Assembly: GCA_029215795.1 (NCBI GenBank)
Contig: JARDYH010000001.1
Span: forward strand, 352,184,154 to 352,248,153
Origin: Anniella stebbinsi
Lineage: Eukaryota > Chordata > Lepidosauria > Squamata > Anniellidae
Length of the DNA stretch: 64,000 nucleotides
Direction of reading: 5' to 3'
The notes below the pieces were generated by a model. It saw only the letters and a list, made by a program, of their open reading frames with translations, was not told where the DNA came from and searched no databases. The position numbers were made by a program, and so were the translations under genes. This document shows positions 45,073-57,740 of the stretch, piece after piece. The first letter of the stretch is position 1. Each line of letters opens with the position of its first letter.

Positions 45073-47151
45073 TTTGTCCTTTAGATGTTCACTAAGGCAA
45101 TGATTGTGTTGTGAGACATATCACCAACCAAGGCTGCATCCAATTACCAGCATCATTTTTCCCAGAATGCCTCTGATCCTCACTATGACAGGTCCCACTC
45201 CAGAAGCATTCTGGGGAAAAGAAGATGCCTGGAAGTGGCAACCTCAGTTTCATTTTGCTGAGGGGAGGGAAGAAAGAGAGAGAGAGAGAGATCTGCCCAA
45301 TGTTATCTGGTAAGCCTACTAGGTGGGACAAAGGGGCCCTTGCCGAGGGCCCTTTTGAACACGACACTGTCCCCAAGCAGAATTACAATATGTTTAAAGC
45401 AACTTAAAGGGGTGCTGTATACCTGCCTCCTATCTTTGGTGGCCGGGTGCCCTCTTTACAGAGGACGATCATCAATTTAAAGGGCTGCCAGAAAACTGTC
45501 CTCTATTTTGCAGAGAATAATGGTTATTGTATGGTTTACAATAGTCACAATAATCTTTCTCTAAATCCAGGCCATCCAGCTAGGACAGGCTCTCATTTCC
45601 TGTCCCCTGCAGATGGGGCTCAGGGATGACCACTTGTAAAAGTTTTTGTATATGAAGGAGCTGAAGTAACTCTTGCCTGGTTTGAGGATTTCAACCAAGA
45701 TTTTTTCCAACCTGGTATTAGCCAATTTTCCTGAGTAGGGTGGAATAGATTATCTCTCTTGCCCCCCCTTTTTAGCTCACTGGCCACCCAACTGCCCTCA
45801 AACCACCATTGGCTCTGCTTCTTGCATGTTGCCTCCATTTCTGGGTCTTCCTGCTCTACTGCTTCCTGGTTAGCTGGTGGCCTGCTGGCTACCACACCAG
45901 TTACATTATTCCTGGATGCCATGAGCAACGGCTGGGCTCAGGTGAGCCCTCCGACTGAGCACAGCCTGAGCATGGCCCGGCAAGGGCTTAAGTCCTGGCC
46001 ATGGGGAGGCAATAGCTTTTTCATCTCGCAAGTCTCAGCAAGACTCAGCGAAGACGAAGAGACAGAAATGTTGATTTGCTATTTTTAAATGGTTAAAAAG
46101 ACAGAGCAGTGCAACATTTGCAACATCCTGAAGTTTAAACAGAACTGCACAAGAAGAAGAAAATATAATCATCTCCGAGCTGAGACGCTGTGTGTCAGGG
46201 TAGAAGTCCATGCAAAATTAAACGCAATGAGGTCCCCACCCACTAACTTTAGCACTGCTGCCAGGAACTGTAATAATTAATTGAGTCTTGATATTTCAAC
46301 AGCCTTTGATTATGGAATGGAGCTGAGTGGAACATTTCACACATAAAAGCGAGTGAAATGAAGTGGCAACCAGGTGGGGTGGGGGGTGGGGGGGAAAGAC
46401 ACTTAGCATCTTGCTCACTTCTCTGAAGTGAAGATATCATGAGAAAGAAAGAAGGGGATAGGAAATCAGAGGTTTAAGAGGAAAGGGGTCATGCTTTGTA
46501 TTTTCTTTCTTTCTCTTTTATCGGTTGATTTTTTTCAGTTATATAGATGTTTACAATATTACACTACAGTCACTGCAAGTACAGGACAGCTGAGGGAACA
46601 GATGGTCAAATGACATATTGTCCACAGAATGCTGACCATATTATTGAGCTAACACATGATAAAAGTAGGCCAAGATTTTGGTTGATCTCCTCACCAGTTT
46701 TGGAGACAAAAGGAATGGATAGAGGCCAAGTGACTATTCCTTCAAATTTAGGACTTTTCTTTATCTAGTTCTGAATCCAAAGATATGATAAACAAGCCAA
46801 GGATGAACACCCCACAAACATTTGCATCAGATAAATTTCTAGTTGAATTCTAATTGCATTTCTACTGATTCTGAATCCTGTTCCACAAATTCTGGTAGTT
46901 ATACTATAATCCGCCTTGTGTTCAGCTTCTCTGCCTGTACATGTTAATTCTGTCTCAGGAATTTTCACACTAACATCAATGTGCTCTATGTATTGTCGTG
47001 ATGTATGGATTTTTGGCTAAAAGAACAAGGTACTTTGAGCAGTGCGAGGTCCCCCATCTCTCCCAAGGTGGTGAGGGGAATAAAGGGGTGATGGAATGAG
47101 GTTGGCTCATTGGCTTATGAAGCAGTATTGTCCCACACAGTGGGCCTCACA
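45073..47151. other. Mostly single-copy-looking region
   Basis: A CAGTCCTCTA-type repeat fragment lies at 45440-45523. The block 46080-46330 contains GTAATAATTAATTGAGTC followed by CAGCCTTTGATTATGG, with homeodomain- and TCF-like motifs. It is the strongest conserved-element look-alike here. G-rich DNA lies at 46374-46396. No exon is supported. Confidence 0.45.
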
Positions 47152-47389
47152 GGGCGGATCTACACTGCTGTTTTACACTGCTTTAAAGCGCTTTATAACA
47201 GTAGTGAAAACTGTTTTGGAGTGCGTCCTGGGCCCCAACAGTTGTCACTACTGTTTTAAAGCACTTTAAAGCAGTTTATAACAGTACTGACAACTGTTGG
47301 GGCCCAGGACACACTCCAAAACAGTTGTCACTACTGTTCTAAAGTGCTTTAAAGCGCTTTAAAACAGCAGTGTAGATCTTTTGGGGGCC
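47152..47389. mobile_element. Palindromic Harbinger-like MITE, variant interior
   Basis: The ends are GGGCGGATCTACACTGC and GCAGTGTAGATC. The interior has repeated TTTAAAGCGCTTTA and ACAACTGTTGGGGCCCAGGA motifs in inverted and direct copies. It shares the CTACAC terminus and the CCCAACAGTTGTCA motif with the family at 38546. I see no clean target duplication, and the outer limits are approximate. Confidence 0.7.
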
Positions 47390-47587
47390 TTTTGGAAGGG
47401 GAATTGGTTGTAGGTTCCACAGTGACAGAGCAGGCTGGGCATCAGCACTCAGGGACATACACCTCATGGGGTCAACACCTACATCCAACTTCAGTGGCCC
47501 AAAATGGACCAGCAACAGTGCAGGAGAGCTACCAGGCAATTGGCAACATGCTCAGACCGTGATTTGTGTCCCGTAAAAGCCTTCTGA

Positions 47588-48154
47588 GGCCCTTTCCACA
47601 CCAGCCATTTTTCGAGGGGCTGCTCCTGCCTGCTCGTGGAGAGTCTGCATGACGCACAGAGCATCCTGCAAGCAGGCAGGGGCTAGCCCTCCATTTTCCA
47701 AGGAGTTCAGGGAATGCTATTATCCCAGTTCGTTCCCTGTTCCCAGGAGGGCAGTGAGATGGGCGGCTGGTGTGGCCGCCCATCCCAGGCGCAGCCACAC
47801 TTACCCGCAAGTAAGCATGGTTGCACCGATGGCCAAAGAGCTGCACCGCGTGGCTCTGAGGCCATCAGGAAGGGGGACAGTGAAATTGCCATCCCCAGGA
47901 TGGCGGGGGTGGGAAAGGGTGTGATCACATGCAGTTTTTTTAAAAAAAATAAACTGACCTTTTGGGCGTGAGCGCTTGTGCGCACCTCCACAGATCTTTT
48001 TTTTTTAAAAAAATAGCCAGTGCGACTTGCAGCAGCCCAGGAGAAGCCCGGGCTGCCACATTGTGGTACTGCCTCATCGCGCCGAACACGGAAGTGGCTA
48101 CTTCCGGGTTTCCCCGCTTCCCGCCCTCTCCACCCCTATGGTGCAGAAAGGGCC
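47588..48154. mobile_element. 567-bp GC-rich Harbinger-like element, copy 2, inverted
   Basis: It starts GGCCCTTTCCACACCAGCC and ends CCCCTATGGTGCAGAAAGGG then CC. The order of internal motifs is reversed relative to 44524. The flanking triplets are TGA and TCA, two of three matching. It contains a T/A homopolymer stretch and GGCAATTTCAC-type sequence on the opposite strand. Confidence 0.82.
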
Positions 48155-48404
48155 TCAGAGTATTTAAGAGCCAGCTGGAGCCAAGCTGGGAGGACATGTT
48201 GGAATTCCTAAGGCCCCTCCCATGCTATCATGGACAGGGCCTTAGCGAGATTGGTGTTACCTACAGCCATGTTTAGGGCACATTCGTTTTGTATATGTGC
48301 TGCATTCACAGTGGCCATATTGAAATTCGGCAATAGAGAGCTTTGCAGTTGGCATTCCAAGGCCTGTCATAGATACATCAGGCCCCTGTCAGTATCCTGT
48401 AGAA

Positions 48405-48724
48405 TAGGGTGACCAGATAAAATCCAGGTCAGGGCTCCTGTAACTTTAACAGTTGTAGAGAAAAGGGAATTTCAGCCAGTGTCATTTGTATGCAATTAGT
48501 TCCTGGTGAAATTCCCTCTTCATCACAACAGTTAAAGGTGCAGGCACTATACTAGAGTGACCATATACAAAAGAAGGCAGGGCCCCTGCAACTTTAACTG
48601 TTGTGATGAAGAGGGAATTTCACCAGGAACTAATTGCATACAAATGACACTGGCTGAAATTCCCTTTTCTCTACAACTGTTAAAGTTACATGAGCCCTGA
48701 CCTGGATTTTATCTGGTCAGCCTA
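48405..48724. mobile_element. Intact 320-bp palindromic hAT-like MITE
   Basis: It starts TAGGGTGACCAGATAAAATC and ends ATCTGGTCAGCCTA, so its two termini carry different subtypes (TAGGGTGACC and TAGGCTGACC). A perfect 8-bp duplication, CTGTAGAA, lies at 48397-48404 and 48725-48732. It is about 41 kb from the main cluster. Confidence 0.93.
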
Positions 48725-48732
48725 CTGTAGAA

Positions 48733-49151
48733 GATAGGGTGGGTGGCACAAGCCTGTCCAGCAGAAAAAGTCACTGTTAAAACTGTACTAGCTGCTGACT
48801 AGTGGGGTCACAAGTGCCTTGAAAGGGCTCAGAGTTAAGTGAATGAACAGCAGAGTTGGGGATGGCTGCAGGACTAGATAGATATTGCCCCCAATTCACA
48901 ATCACATAGTCTTCGCGGCATCCGTATAGACAGGAAGGGATCCACTTAACAGATATAGGCTGCCTTCCATCATGGGCAGTTCCTTGCCTTTCCATGCTGC
49001 ACTGTGCAATGCAGAGCAGTAGTGAACTGCAAAGGAACTGCTCATGAAGAGATAGAGCAATCTCTTCCCACATGAGCAGCTAACTCCCTTTTCATGTGTT
49101 TGGGTGTGAATAGGGTAAATGGTGTGTGCATGTTGAGTGAAGAGGTGAATG

Positions 49152-49194
<43 letters not shown>

Positions 49195-49697
49195 CATGCC
49201 AGCAGTGGGAGTAGCCCTACCCATCTTGGGCTCTTAGGCCCAAAATAATTTCTTTATCCCTGGTCCAGCGCAAGTCTGGAAATGGATAAGAAGCCACAGG
49301 TTAACACAAGCAAAAAAAGGAGCAGAGCCTGGTGAAGTTGGATGGAAGATGACGGTGAATGAAAGATGATGAAGTTGGATGGAAGATGATGGTGAAATCA
49401 GATACAACTGGACCTCTGGAATGAAAGGAAAAGGAGAGTAACATAGGTGTATTTTCTGGACCTTCTTGACCCTCTAGTGGTCCTCTTTGGATAGCAGATA
49501 GTGGAACAGATACTAGGTTATTGTAGAATTCACAATTCCCCAAATTGAAATGTGGCTCTTGGCTTAGAAGGTACCTTTCCTGGAATCCCCATGCACAAAT
49601 CCTGACAAGCTTGTCTTATCTTTCACTATTAAGCTATTTACTTATGAAAACAAAAAGTGTAAAACACCTCTCTCCCTCCCTCGTTGACTTTTTCTGA
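48733..49697. other. Unassigned region with (TG)n(AG)n
   Basis: A compound microsatellite lies at 49150-49193. A short repeated GATGAAGTTGGATGGAAGAT segment lies at 49330-49395. No gene is seen. Confidence 0.5.
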
Positions 49698-50255
49698 GGC
49701 CCTTTCTGCACCATAGGGGCGGAGAGGGCGCGAAATGGGGAAACCTGGAAGTAACCATTTCCGGGTCCAGCATGCAGAGGCTGCTCCAGAATGCGATGGC
49801 CCATGCTTCTACTGATCTGTCGCAATTCGCGCAGGCCATTTTGGGGGGGACAGATCTGCGGAGGTTCGCAGAAGCACTCTTGTGTAAATGTACGTATTTT
49901 TTTTAAAAAAAACCTGTTGTGCGATCGTGCCCCCTCCCCCTGCTCTCCTGGGGGTGGCAATTTTGCTTTCCCCCCCCATGGCCTCAGAGCTGCGCGGTGC
50001 GGCTCTGTGGCGATCAGCGCAGCCGTGCTTACTCACGTGGAAGTGTGGCTGCACCCGGGATGGATGGCCACACCAGTCGCCCATCTCACTGCCCTCCCAG
50101 GAGCAGGGAACAAACCAGGATTATAGCGTTCCCTGAACTCCTGGGAAAAAGGAGGGCTGGCCCCTGCCTGCTTACGGGATGCTCTGTGCGTCATGTGGAC
50201 TCTCTGCAAGCAGGCAGAGGCAGTCCTGGGAAAAATGGCTGGTGCAGAAAGGGCC
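49698..50255. mobile_element. 558-bp GC-rich Harbinger-like element, copy 3
   Basis: It starts GGCCCTTTCTGCACCATAGG and ends GCTGGTGCAGAAAGGGCC. The flanking triplets are TGA and TGT. It has the same orientation as copy 1. Internal motifs include TTTTTTTTAAAAAAAACC and TGGGGGTGGCAATTTTGC. Three copies occur within 5.8 kb. Confidence 0.82.
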
Positions 50256-50283
50256 TGTGTGTGTTTGTGTGTGTAGGTGTGTA

Positions 50284-50284
50284 C

Positions 50285-50353
<69 letters not shown>
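50284..50353. repeat. Compound microsatellite (ATCT)n(GA)n
   Basis: About nine ATCT units are followed by about 14 GA units. Confidence 0.95.
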
Positions 50354-50357
<4 letters not shown>

Positions 50358-51960
50358 CTGAGGGATCTTTAAGAGTGGTCTTATTATCCAGTGCTATTAC
50401 AGCAAAACCCCAGTAGAGTATGTTTCCATGGGCAATAAGTGTGTATACTCTTGGGATGCTTTTGCAGAAATCAACATTTCTCCCCTCTCCAAACAGCGAC
50501 AATAGGAGGGATCCTACCTTTCCAATGAAGCTAATAAGACTCGGTCTCTCTTAATCAAAGGACTTTGGCTTAACTGGATTGCTACAAGTTCCACTGAAAA
50601 TTCATTCACCTGCAACTTAATATTAGCATTAAAGAAGAAGAAGAAGAAGAAGAAGAAGAAGAAGAAGAAGAAGAAGAAGAAGAAGAGCTTTGTTTTATTT
50701 TCTTAGAAGCAGCTTGAGGATGAAGGGAGGGAAATCCTGGGATTTGCAAAATGCAGGAGGGGAGCTGCAGAGCAATAAGAAGCTGAACATGGCACATGAC
50801 AAAGCTGCAGGAAGAACAGCCCCTAATAAGGATAAGTATGAAAGTGATGATCTCAAGACATCAAACTCTCCATTTGCAAAAGAGCAAGAAATGAGGGCAC
50901 ATGAGGGCTGTTGTAATATCTCCATTACTGCTGGCATCTTGTGCAAGATTGTTGCCTATTTCTTGGCTGAAATCCAGCTTGGGTAATTATCTCCTGCCTA
51001 CATAACTTTTTACCATGCAGTTTCAATGGGATACCAGATGTGCAGCGCAGTCTGAGTGTTTACTCAGAAGTAAGCCCTGCTGATTTCAGTGGGATTGCTT
51101 CTGAGACCTGGGATTGCAGCCTTAATTTTGTGTCCATGGCACTGTGCAATGTTGCTATCCAGAGCTCAGAGGGGACGGGAGGGGGTGCTTTTACATGATA
51201 GGCAAAAACGACCCTTATATCTGCAGCTTAGAAAGCATTTTGAAATTTTCTGCTGATTTGAGAATTTAATGATGCCAGGTAATTGGCAGTAGGTTGGAGT
51301 CAAAACAAAAGGGAGGATTTCTTCATGTGATGCATATATTAACTTATGGATTTTATTGCTGCAAGAAAAGGTGGCAAATACTAAGTTTGGCCAACACCCT
51401 ATGATAACCTGGTGTTAGCAGTTGCTCCCAAGCACCTGAAACATCAGTATGCCTCTTCCTGCAGCTGAGAAATGATGGCTTAATGTCCCTGCCAGTGCTG
51501 GGCCAAGAGACACTTAGCAAATGGGAAACTGAAGAGGAAAGTCTGGCAGGATTAGGATCAGAGTTGGATGGAGCTCTGGAAAAGAAGGTCACTATACAGG
51601 GGGAGTCAACTGCAAAACTGGACTCAGTTGCAAAAAAGGATCTGAACTGATAAGCCCCATCAGAAACAGAGCTCGAAGAAAGGATGCACAAAAGTGGAAA
51701 GGAAAGTTGACAGACCTGAAGAGACAAGCAAATTGAGTGATGAAAGGATACTTGGAGCTAGCCCAGAAAACCTCACAAGCAAGGCCAGAATCGGTCTGCT
51801 TACAATTGCAGGTTGACTGTTCTTCAATGGGACCTAATTGTTAAGAGGTGGGCCCTTGATCCCTAAGGATCTCTCTTGAGTATGAGTCAGCAGATCTTGG
51901 AAAAATGGACACCCTCCTGTAACTAATGAGAAAGGCAGTTGTGTGAGAGACAGAAAAAGG

Positions 51961-51993
<33 letters not shown>

Positions 51994-52204
51994 GAGAGTG
52001 TGTAAGTTTTGGAACTGACAGAGAGAGGGGGACAGGGATTTAGGCCTATTGTTTGAGATCTGGTGTGGAGGCATAGAGGTGTTGATTTCCTGCCTTGTAG
52101 GAGTGTCTGGTGCTTGCCTCCACTTATGTTCTACGTCTCTATTTGCAAATAAAGCAAATCTTACAAAGACAACGTACAGTAAACAAAGGAACCAATAATC
52201 TAGG
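50354..52204. other. Mostly unassigned region
   Basis: It holds (GAA)n at 50633-50686, a dispersed squamate repeat piece at about 51040-51125 (TTTACTCAGAAGTAAGCCC), and (GA)n at 51957-51993. No gene is supported. Confidence 0.5.
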
Positions 52205-52361
52205 GAGGTCGTGGGCTCTCCCACCCTAGAGGCCTTCAAGAGGCAGCTGGACAGCCATCTGTCAGGTATGCTTTAAAGTGGATTCCTGCATTGAGCAGTT
52301 GGTTGGACTCAATGGCCTCATAGGCCCCTTCCAACTCTACTATTCTATGATTCTATGACCT
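52205..52361 (+). mobile_element. CR1 LINE 3' end, plus strand
   Basis: It has GAGGCCTTCAAGAGGCAGCT, GACAGCCATCTGTCAGG, TGCATTGAGCAGTTGGTTGG and CCCTTCCAACTCTA, ending in an 8-bp repeat ATTCTATG. This is the typical CR1 3' terminus. It carries no coding sequence. Confidence 0.9.
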
Positions 52362-54498
52362 CTCTGGTGCTCCTTCTCCTCCAATGGAAATGAAACCCAG
52401 GTTTTGCTGCCACTGGAGCTCTCCTTACTGCTTGAGGAAGTGGGAAGCTTCTGATAATATGTTCTTGGCCATGGAGCATGAAAGGGGAGGTAATAGAAAC
52501 ATGATACAAGGCATGGAGTCCAGTTGCAATCTTAAGACAGAACCTGGCTCTCATATTTCCTCATTCCTTACCTTTGCATGAATGTGGGAGATAGATGCTT
52601 GGGGATTTCATTCAGTCCATGCTTTCAAGTGAACTGACCAGATCTGCATCTCCTAGACCAATATGCATATCTGAACTTAGTTTTTCTTCAGATTTATTGA
52701 GCCAATGTGGTTCTTGACTGAAATAATATACTAAAATGCATATAAATCTCAATATTTTAGGATAAAATATATTTAGAATTGTGCCTTTTGTGACAAAATA
52801 CTTTCAAAATACATATTTAAAGGAAATTTTTCATGTGAATTTAAATACTCACAGATTAAGGTGGAAATGGGACAGGATGGTCTTGAATGTACACTTATGA
52901 AACTGGCATAGGCCAGAAATAGCCTGATCCATCCATCCCTAGCATGGGATCCACAGATTCCCCTGTATCCTTGGGCCACACATCAGTTCTGGAGCCTACG
53001 GTTCTTACTACAGAAGAATATCCAAGTTCCACAATGGAACCCCCACTTGCCCCACTAATGTAGAAATGGGGGGAGAGAATAAAAGGGTCACTCGCACATT
53101 CCCTTTTGTCATTCCTTTGTACCATGTGAAGCAACTCTGTGACTAAATGGAAAGTTTGGGCAGATCATAGCGTCCATCTCTAGTTTCTCCTATATCCAAT
53201 ACAGGGAAAGAAATGTGTCGGAAATCAACTGAAGTCCACAAAAAAAGTTACGGGCAGCTAACAAGCAATTAGATAGACAGACGGATAGAAAGGCAAGCAG
53301 ATGGATTGAAAACCAAAATAGCAATGTAGACAAATGGACCATCGAGTCAAGGATGCCAAAAACCGGTTTCACACCAAGAGGGAGAAAGAGCAATGGAGGC
53401 GGTGCTGTTGCATCCTGTACAATTTATGTACTGATTGATCATCTTTTATTGGTGCTGTCTTTGGAATATGTCTAGGCAATACAAGCGAAGAGAGATTATC
53501 GGTGTTTTATCGGTAACTATTTTAAAAAAAAACACAGATGCATGTGATAGACTGTTTATATAGTTCACTTGCTCAGTGAACAAATTCAAGTAAATGGTGC
53601 CTGTACACCTATTTTCAGCAGTTCCTACTTCTCACGCTTAATGAGCTTCTTTATGTACAGAACAATGTGCATGTTTCTTCAAGCATAACTAAGGCCCAGT
53701 TTAACAAAACAAAACAAAAAGATCACATGGCAAAACCACTATTCTGTTACTGTTATCTTGTGGATGCTGAGCATTGTTTCTGGATCTGGCCCCATGAAGT
53801 GAAATCTCTGATCTGTCATGTCCCACAAATTCTTCAGCTCTTGGCAAATTGCAGAATTTACCAGGTGGTTGGAACTTATTCCTACAAGTACAGTTTTTCA
53901 ACATGCAAAAAGGATGCGGAAAGGATGGGGTGGTGGCTTTATCATTTCATATATGACTGGGAAAATTAGGCTGAAGGCAGAAGAGCAGGGGGAAAGATGG
54001 TTGGGTACTTTAGTCTACTGACTGAAATAGCTGATATAGCAGAATTGTTATGAGTGGACTGGGAATATCGCTGTCTCAATCTCCCCTAAACCACAAAGTC
54101 ATTATGTGGCACTAGACAAGCCACTATCCTTACAGGCTTGGCTCCATCCTCACAATATGGAGGTTCAGATAGTGGTTTACCTTACAGGACTGTCATAAGG
54201 TTCACTGAGGACCTGACTATAAGTCATGAGGACAGGTGGCTCCCACCAACCTGTATCTTCCAATGTTTCTCCCCAATAACATCTAGTAAAAGAAACACAT
54301 GACATGAGGTCATCCCATTCAACAACCCCTTGCCCGTACATGCTCTCATTCATTGGCTGCTGCTTGCAGGAGCAGGAAATCAAATGACATTACATCATTA
54401 CTGGGGGAGAACCATTGTGGGAGATGTTGGTCAGTGACAGCCATGTAGTTACACCCTCAGATAACATGAAAGCTTTGAACACTCTATGCTTCATTTGA
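52362..54498. other. Unassigned region
   Basis: Mixed sequence with a CATCCATCCCTAGC segment near 52932 that resembles one hAT-like end but has no partner. No gene is seen. Confidence 0.5.
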
Positions 54499-54672
54499 AG
54501 AGCCATAGCTTAGTGGTAGGACACGTTTTTTCAAGCAGAAGGCCCAAGGTTCAATCCCTGGCATCTTCAGTGAGAGTTAGTACACCCCTGTCTAAAAGCC
54601 TAAACTGCTGCCAGCTAGTGTAGGCAAAACTAAACACCAGGGACCAATGGCCTGATGCGTACTTGTAGATAA
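54499..54672 (+). mobile_element. tRNA-Ala-derived SINE, diverged
   Basis: The head GAGCCATAGCTTAGTGGTAG, the B-box AAGGTTCAATCCC, then CTGGCATCTTCAG and CTGCCAGCTAGTGTAGGC, followed by GGGACCAATGGCCTGATG. The tail is decayed. Confidence 0.75.
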
Positions 54673-57600
54673 AGGAGTTTATGTGTTGTGATATATGACC
54701 CCCAGCCCCCCAAAAGAAGGATGCCCAGTGAAACAGAATGGCCAATGGAAATGCAGGATGCTGTCGCATTAGTTTCCAGCAATCTAAAGTCATTTTCCAT
54801 TTTGTTGACTGAATTATAGCATCAATGCTATACTTCCTTGGCCACTCAAAAATGTATAAAGCAGTCTACAGGGATGCCTCCCCAGGCATCTCCTTCTTGC
54901 TCCCACCTCAGAAAGCATTGTTCTTTTGATTATGTTACCAAAGACGGTAAAAAATAGACTGAAAGTTGAGAACAGTGCTGGCAACATTAACATCTGCCTG
55001 AGCAAAAATAACTTCATAAATATGACCTCGTGTAAATATTACTTTCTTTTTTTAAAAGGAGTAAGTCAAAGATAGCTCGGATAAGACTTTGAAAGGCAGA
55101 GCGTGGATTTTCTAAATTATTATTTTCACATATCACATTGCATTCTTAAAATTACAGAATCCCATTATCAGAAAAATCTCATGGCAGCTCTAAAGACAAG
55201 TCTTAATTCTTTATTGTGGGCTCTCTTAATGCATCACACCATTATGCTAAATCTTTTTAGATTCATTTAATGCCCAAGACGTTTTGATCTTTGTCACATC
55301 TTTTACAATGGTCAGTCACTGCGCATGACAGACATTTGCTTTTGATTTTGTGCCTTATATTTTGTCAACTAGGAATCTTGGGAGATTTAATTCGGCAAAC
55401 TTCAAGTCTCTGCTTCACAGAGGTTAATTAAATTAAATCAACTGAGTGAAGATGCAGTCACACAAGTCCACAATAAAATAAGGACTGTCCCCGAGGGACA
55501 GAGAAGGACAACGCTAGAACATGCTAACTTTTCCTTTCCCCTACTTGCTTTCTGCAAAATGTCCAGAACAACATGCAGAAAAGTTGCTAGCTTCAGTTGG
55601 CATTTTTCTTTGAAAGCCACTGGCAGAAGAGAATCAGGCAAAATGTAACATATGGAAATTTGAAGTGCCAATACATTTTATTATGTTTCTTTCAGTGCTA
55701 AATTAATTCTCGCCATCCATATTTCCATTTTTTAAAAACACACATGCACACACACACACACCACACACAAGAGGAGCAATTCCATTTGCAGAGACATCCA
55801 AAATTACAGAAAATTATCATCCTTATCAACTAGGGAAGGTTAAAACCTTGCCAGACTAGTTGAGGTATCTTCTAAGTTCCTTTCTAGATCACAGAAACCT
55901 GCAATTGTCATTACTTCTGGATATATAACATGTGATCTATGTAACGTATGCAGTTATCACCCCATATCCTGGACTGGATCTAGGATTCTCTTTGTGTGGA
56001 CAGAATGGCTCCTTCCATTTGCAGAAGGCTTCCTGTCCAGTGGGGCATTTCCACTGGCAGAACAGGAGAGGAGGCCTCAATTCCCCCCTCCCTGCAGTCC
56101 TCCATCTCCCCAAATCTCTTCTGGGTGGGGGTTGGGGAACCCTCTAGAATGGCGGGAGAGATGATGCTGTGAGCTATAAAGAGAGAGGAGATTTGGCACC
56201 GATTCTCTTCCCCACTTTCCACTGGCAGGAGCATTCCGAGTTGAACTCTTCCTCAGGCAATGCTCCTGGTGGCAGAAAATATATTGGATCCAGCCCCTGT
56301 ATACAGGATGGAGACACTGTGGCTAGTATCCAATGGGACATAACCACTAAGTTAAATTATGTAATACCGGTGTGAACTATTCTAGTGCAATGCCAATAGT
56401 GTTAGATGGTGCACCCATTTCCCCAGGCAGTCAACATGCCAGTTATCGCTATTGCCATTGTGCCGGAGTCATTTGTGCTAGCGTAACACCATTTATGTTA
56501 GCATTTGTGCCCCACTGGATATTTGTTATTAGTTTGTAGCCTCTAGCACCATCTCTCCCACTGTTCTGACGGATTTGCCAAACCTCCATTTCAGTTGGGT
56601 TTCATTTCAATGACGTTTGTGTACTCCAATGGCACTGACCTGAATAAAGAGGTCCATTTTGTGATAGTTGTTAATTTCGCTATACTCACAGTAACACCTG
56701 CTTACATCACAGTCCATCATGTGGTTCACCCGTTCAGAGAACCCTGTTCAACTGAACTGCCGAAGTAGGGACACATTGGTCATTTCATACCAACCTTTTT
56801 CTTTTACTCTGGCTAACACAAATGTTTGTTTGTTTGTTTGTTTGTTTCTCTTACCAACAGTCCCTGGGAGAATCCTAGCAGCAATGTGAAACCATCTCAG
56901 TACCTGATAGAGCCAAATGCCTGCAGCTTCTTCCCACAGCCCATCTTAAGACTGTAACTAGATGCAGAGCGTATGGCTTAAATGCCAGCCACCACACGCA
57001 CACTCTCTTGGCTTTGTTGACCATCTTGTTTGATAAAGAAGTCTGGAGAACTCAAAAATTTGTATAGTTGTTATGGCCGAACAAAGCTCATTTGGAAATT
57101 TGGTGACATCACTACGTGTGACCTTTAGTCGGCTAATAAATTGCTCGAATATGGATTTCAGGATTTTTCTTATTTCCCCACAAATTCATTTGTGTAATTT
57201 TGGATGAAAGTTCTCCTTTGATTTGAGAGCTTGTCCTGTGAATACGTGTGTGTGTGTGTGTGCACATTGTCAAACTGCAGTTTGGGAGCTGTTATTTGGA
57301 ATCACACCATGTGTCATGATGTCATGAATCATCATGTTAAGTAGCCCTCTGTGATTGGTTGTTTTCATGTCATGTTTGCTCGCTGTCACTGATCAGTTCA
57401 GTATGGAGGTGAGACAAACGGTGCCACTGATTGTTCTCACAGAGCTGTGGTAGTGAATACAGAAAATTCAAGATGGAGGACTCCGACTGATGTTACGGGC
57501 ATTAATACAACTCAGTGCATGCACAGAAATGTTATAATTTAGATGCAGGCTGCACATGCCCCAGAGCTTATAATCTATTCTAGAATTACTAACAAATTCA

Positions 57601-57740
57601 TAAGGTAGCAGTAATCCAAGCTCACCACAAAGGTGAGCATTATGAGCACACACGTTTTGATTAATGAGTTGACCAATTATGAACTTTTGGAGCATCGCAA
57701 CATATGACATTTGCCTTTTGTGTTACTACCCAGAGTTCTA
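54673..57740. other. Long single-copy-looking region
   Basis: The block 55030-55450 is AT-rich and free of repeats, with CTTTTTAGATTCATTTAATG and GGTTAATTAAATTAAATC. It is a candidate conserved non-coding element. (TTTG)n lies at 56823-56847 and a short (TG)n at about 57245-57262. No exon is recognised. Confidence 0.45.

Noticed and set aside
49919..50416. 165-codon open frame
   Set aside because: It spans a Harbinger-like element and a compound microsatellite. The tyrosine/leucine/serine and arginine/glutamate runs come from ATCT and GA repeats.
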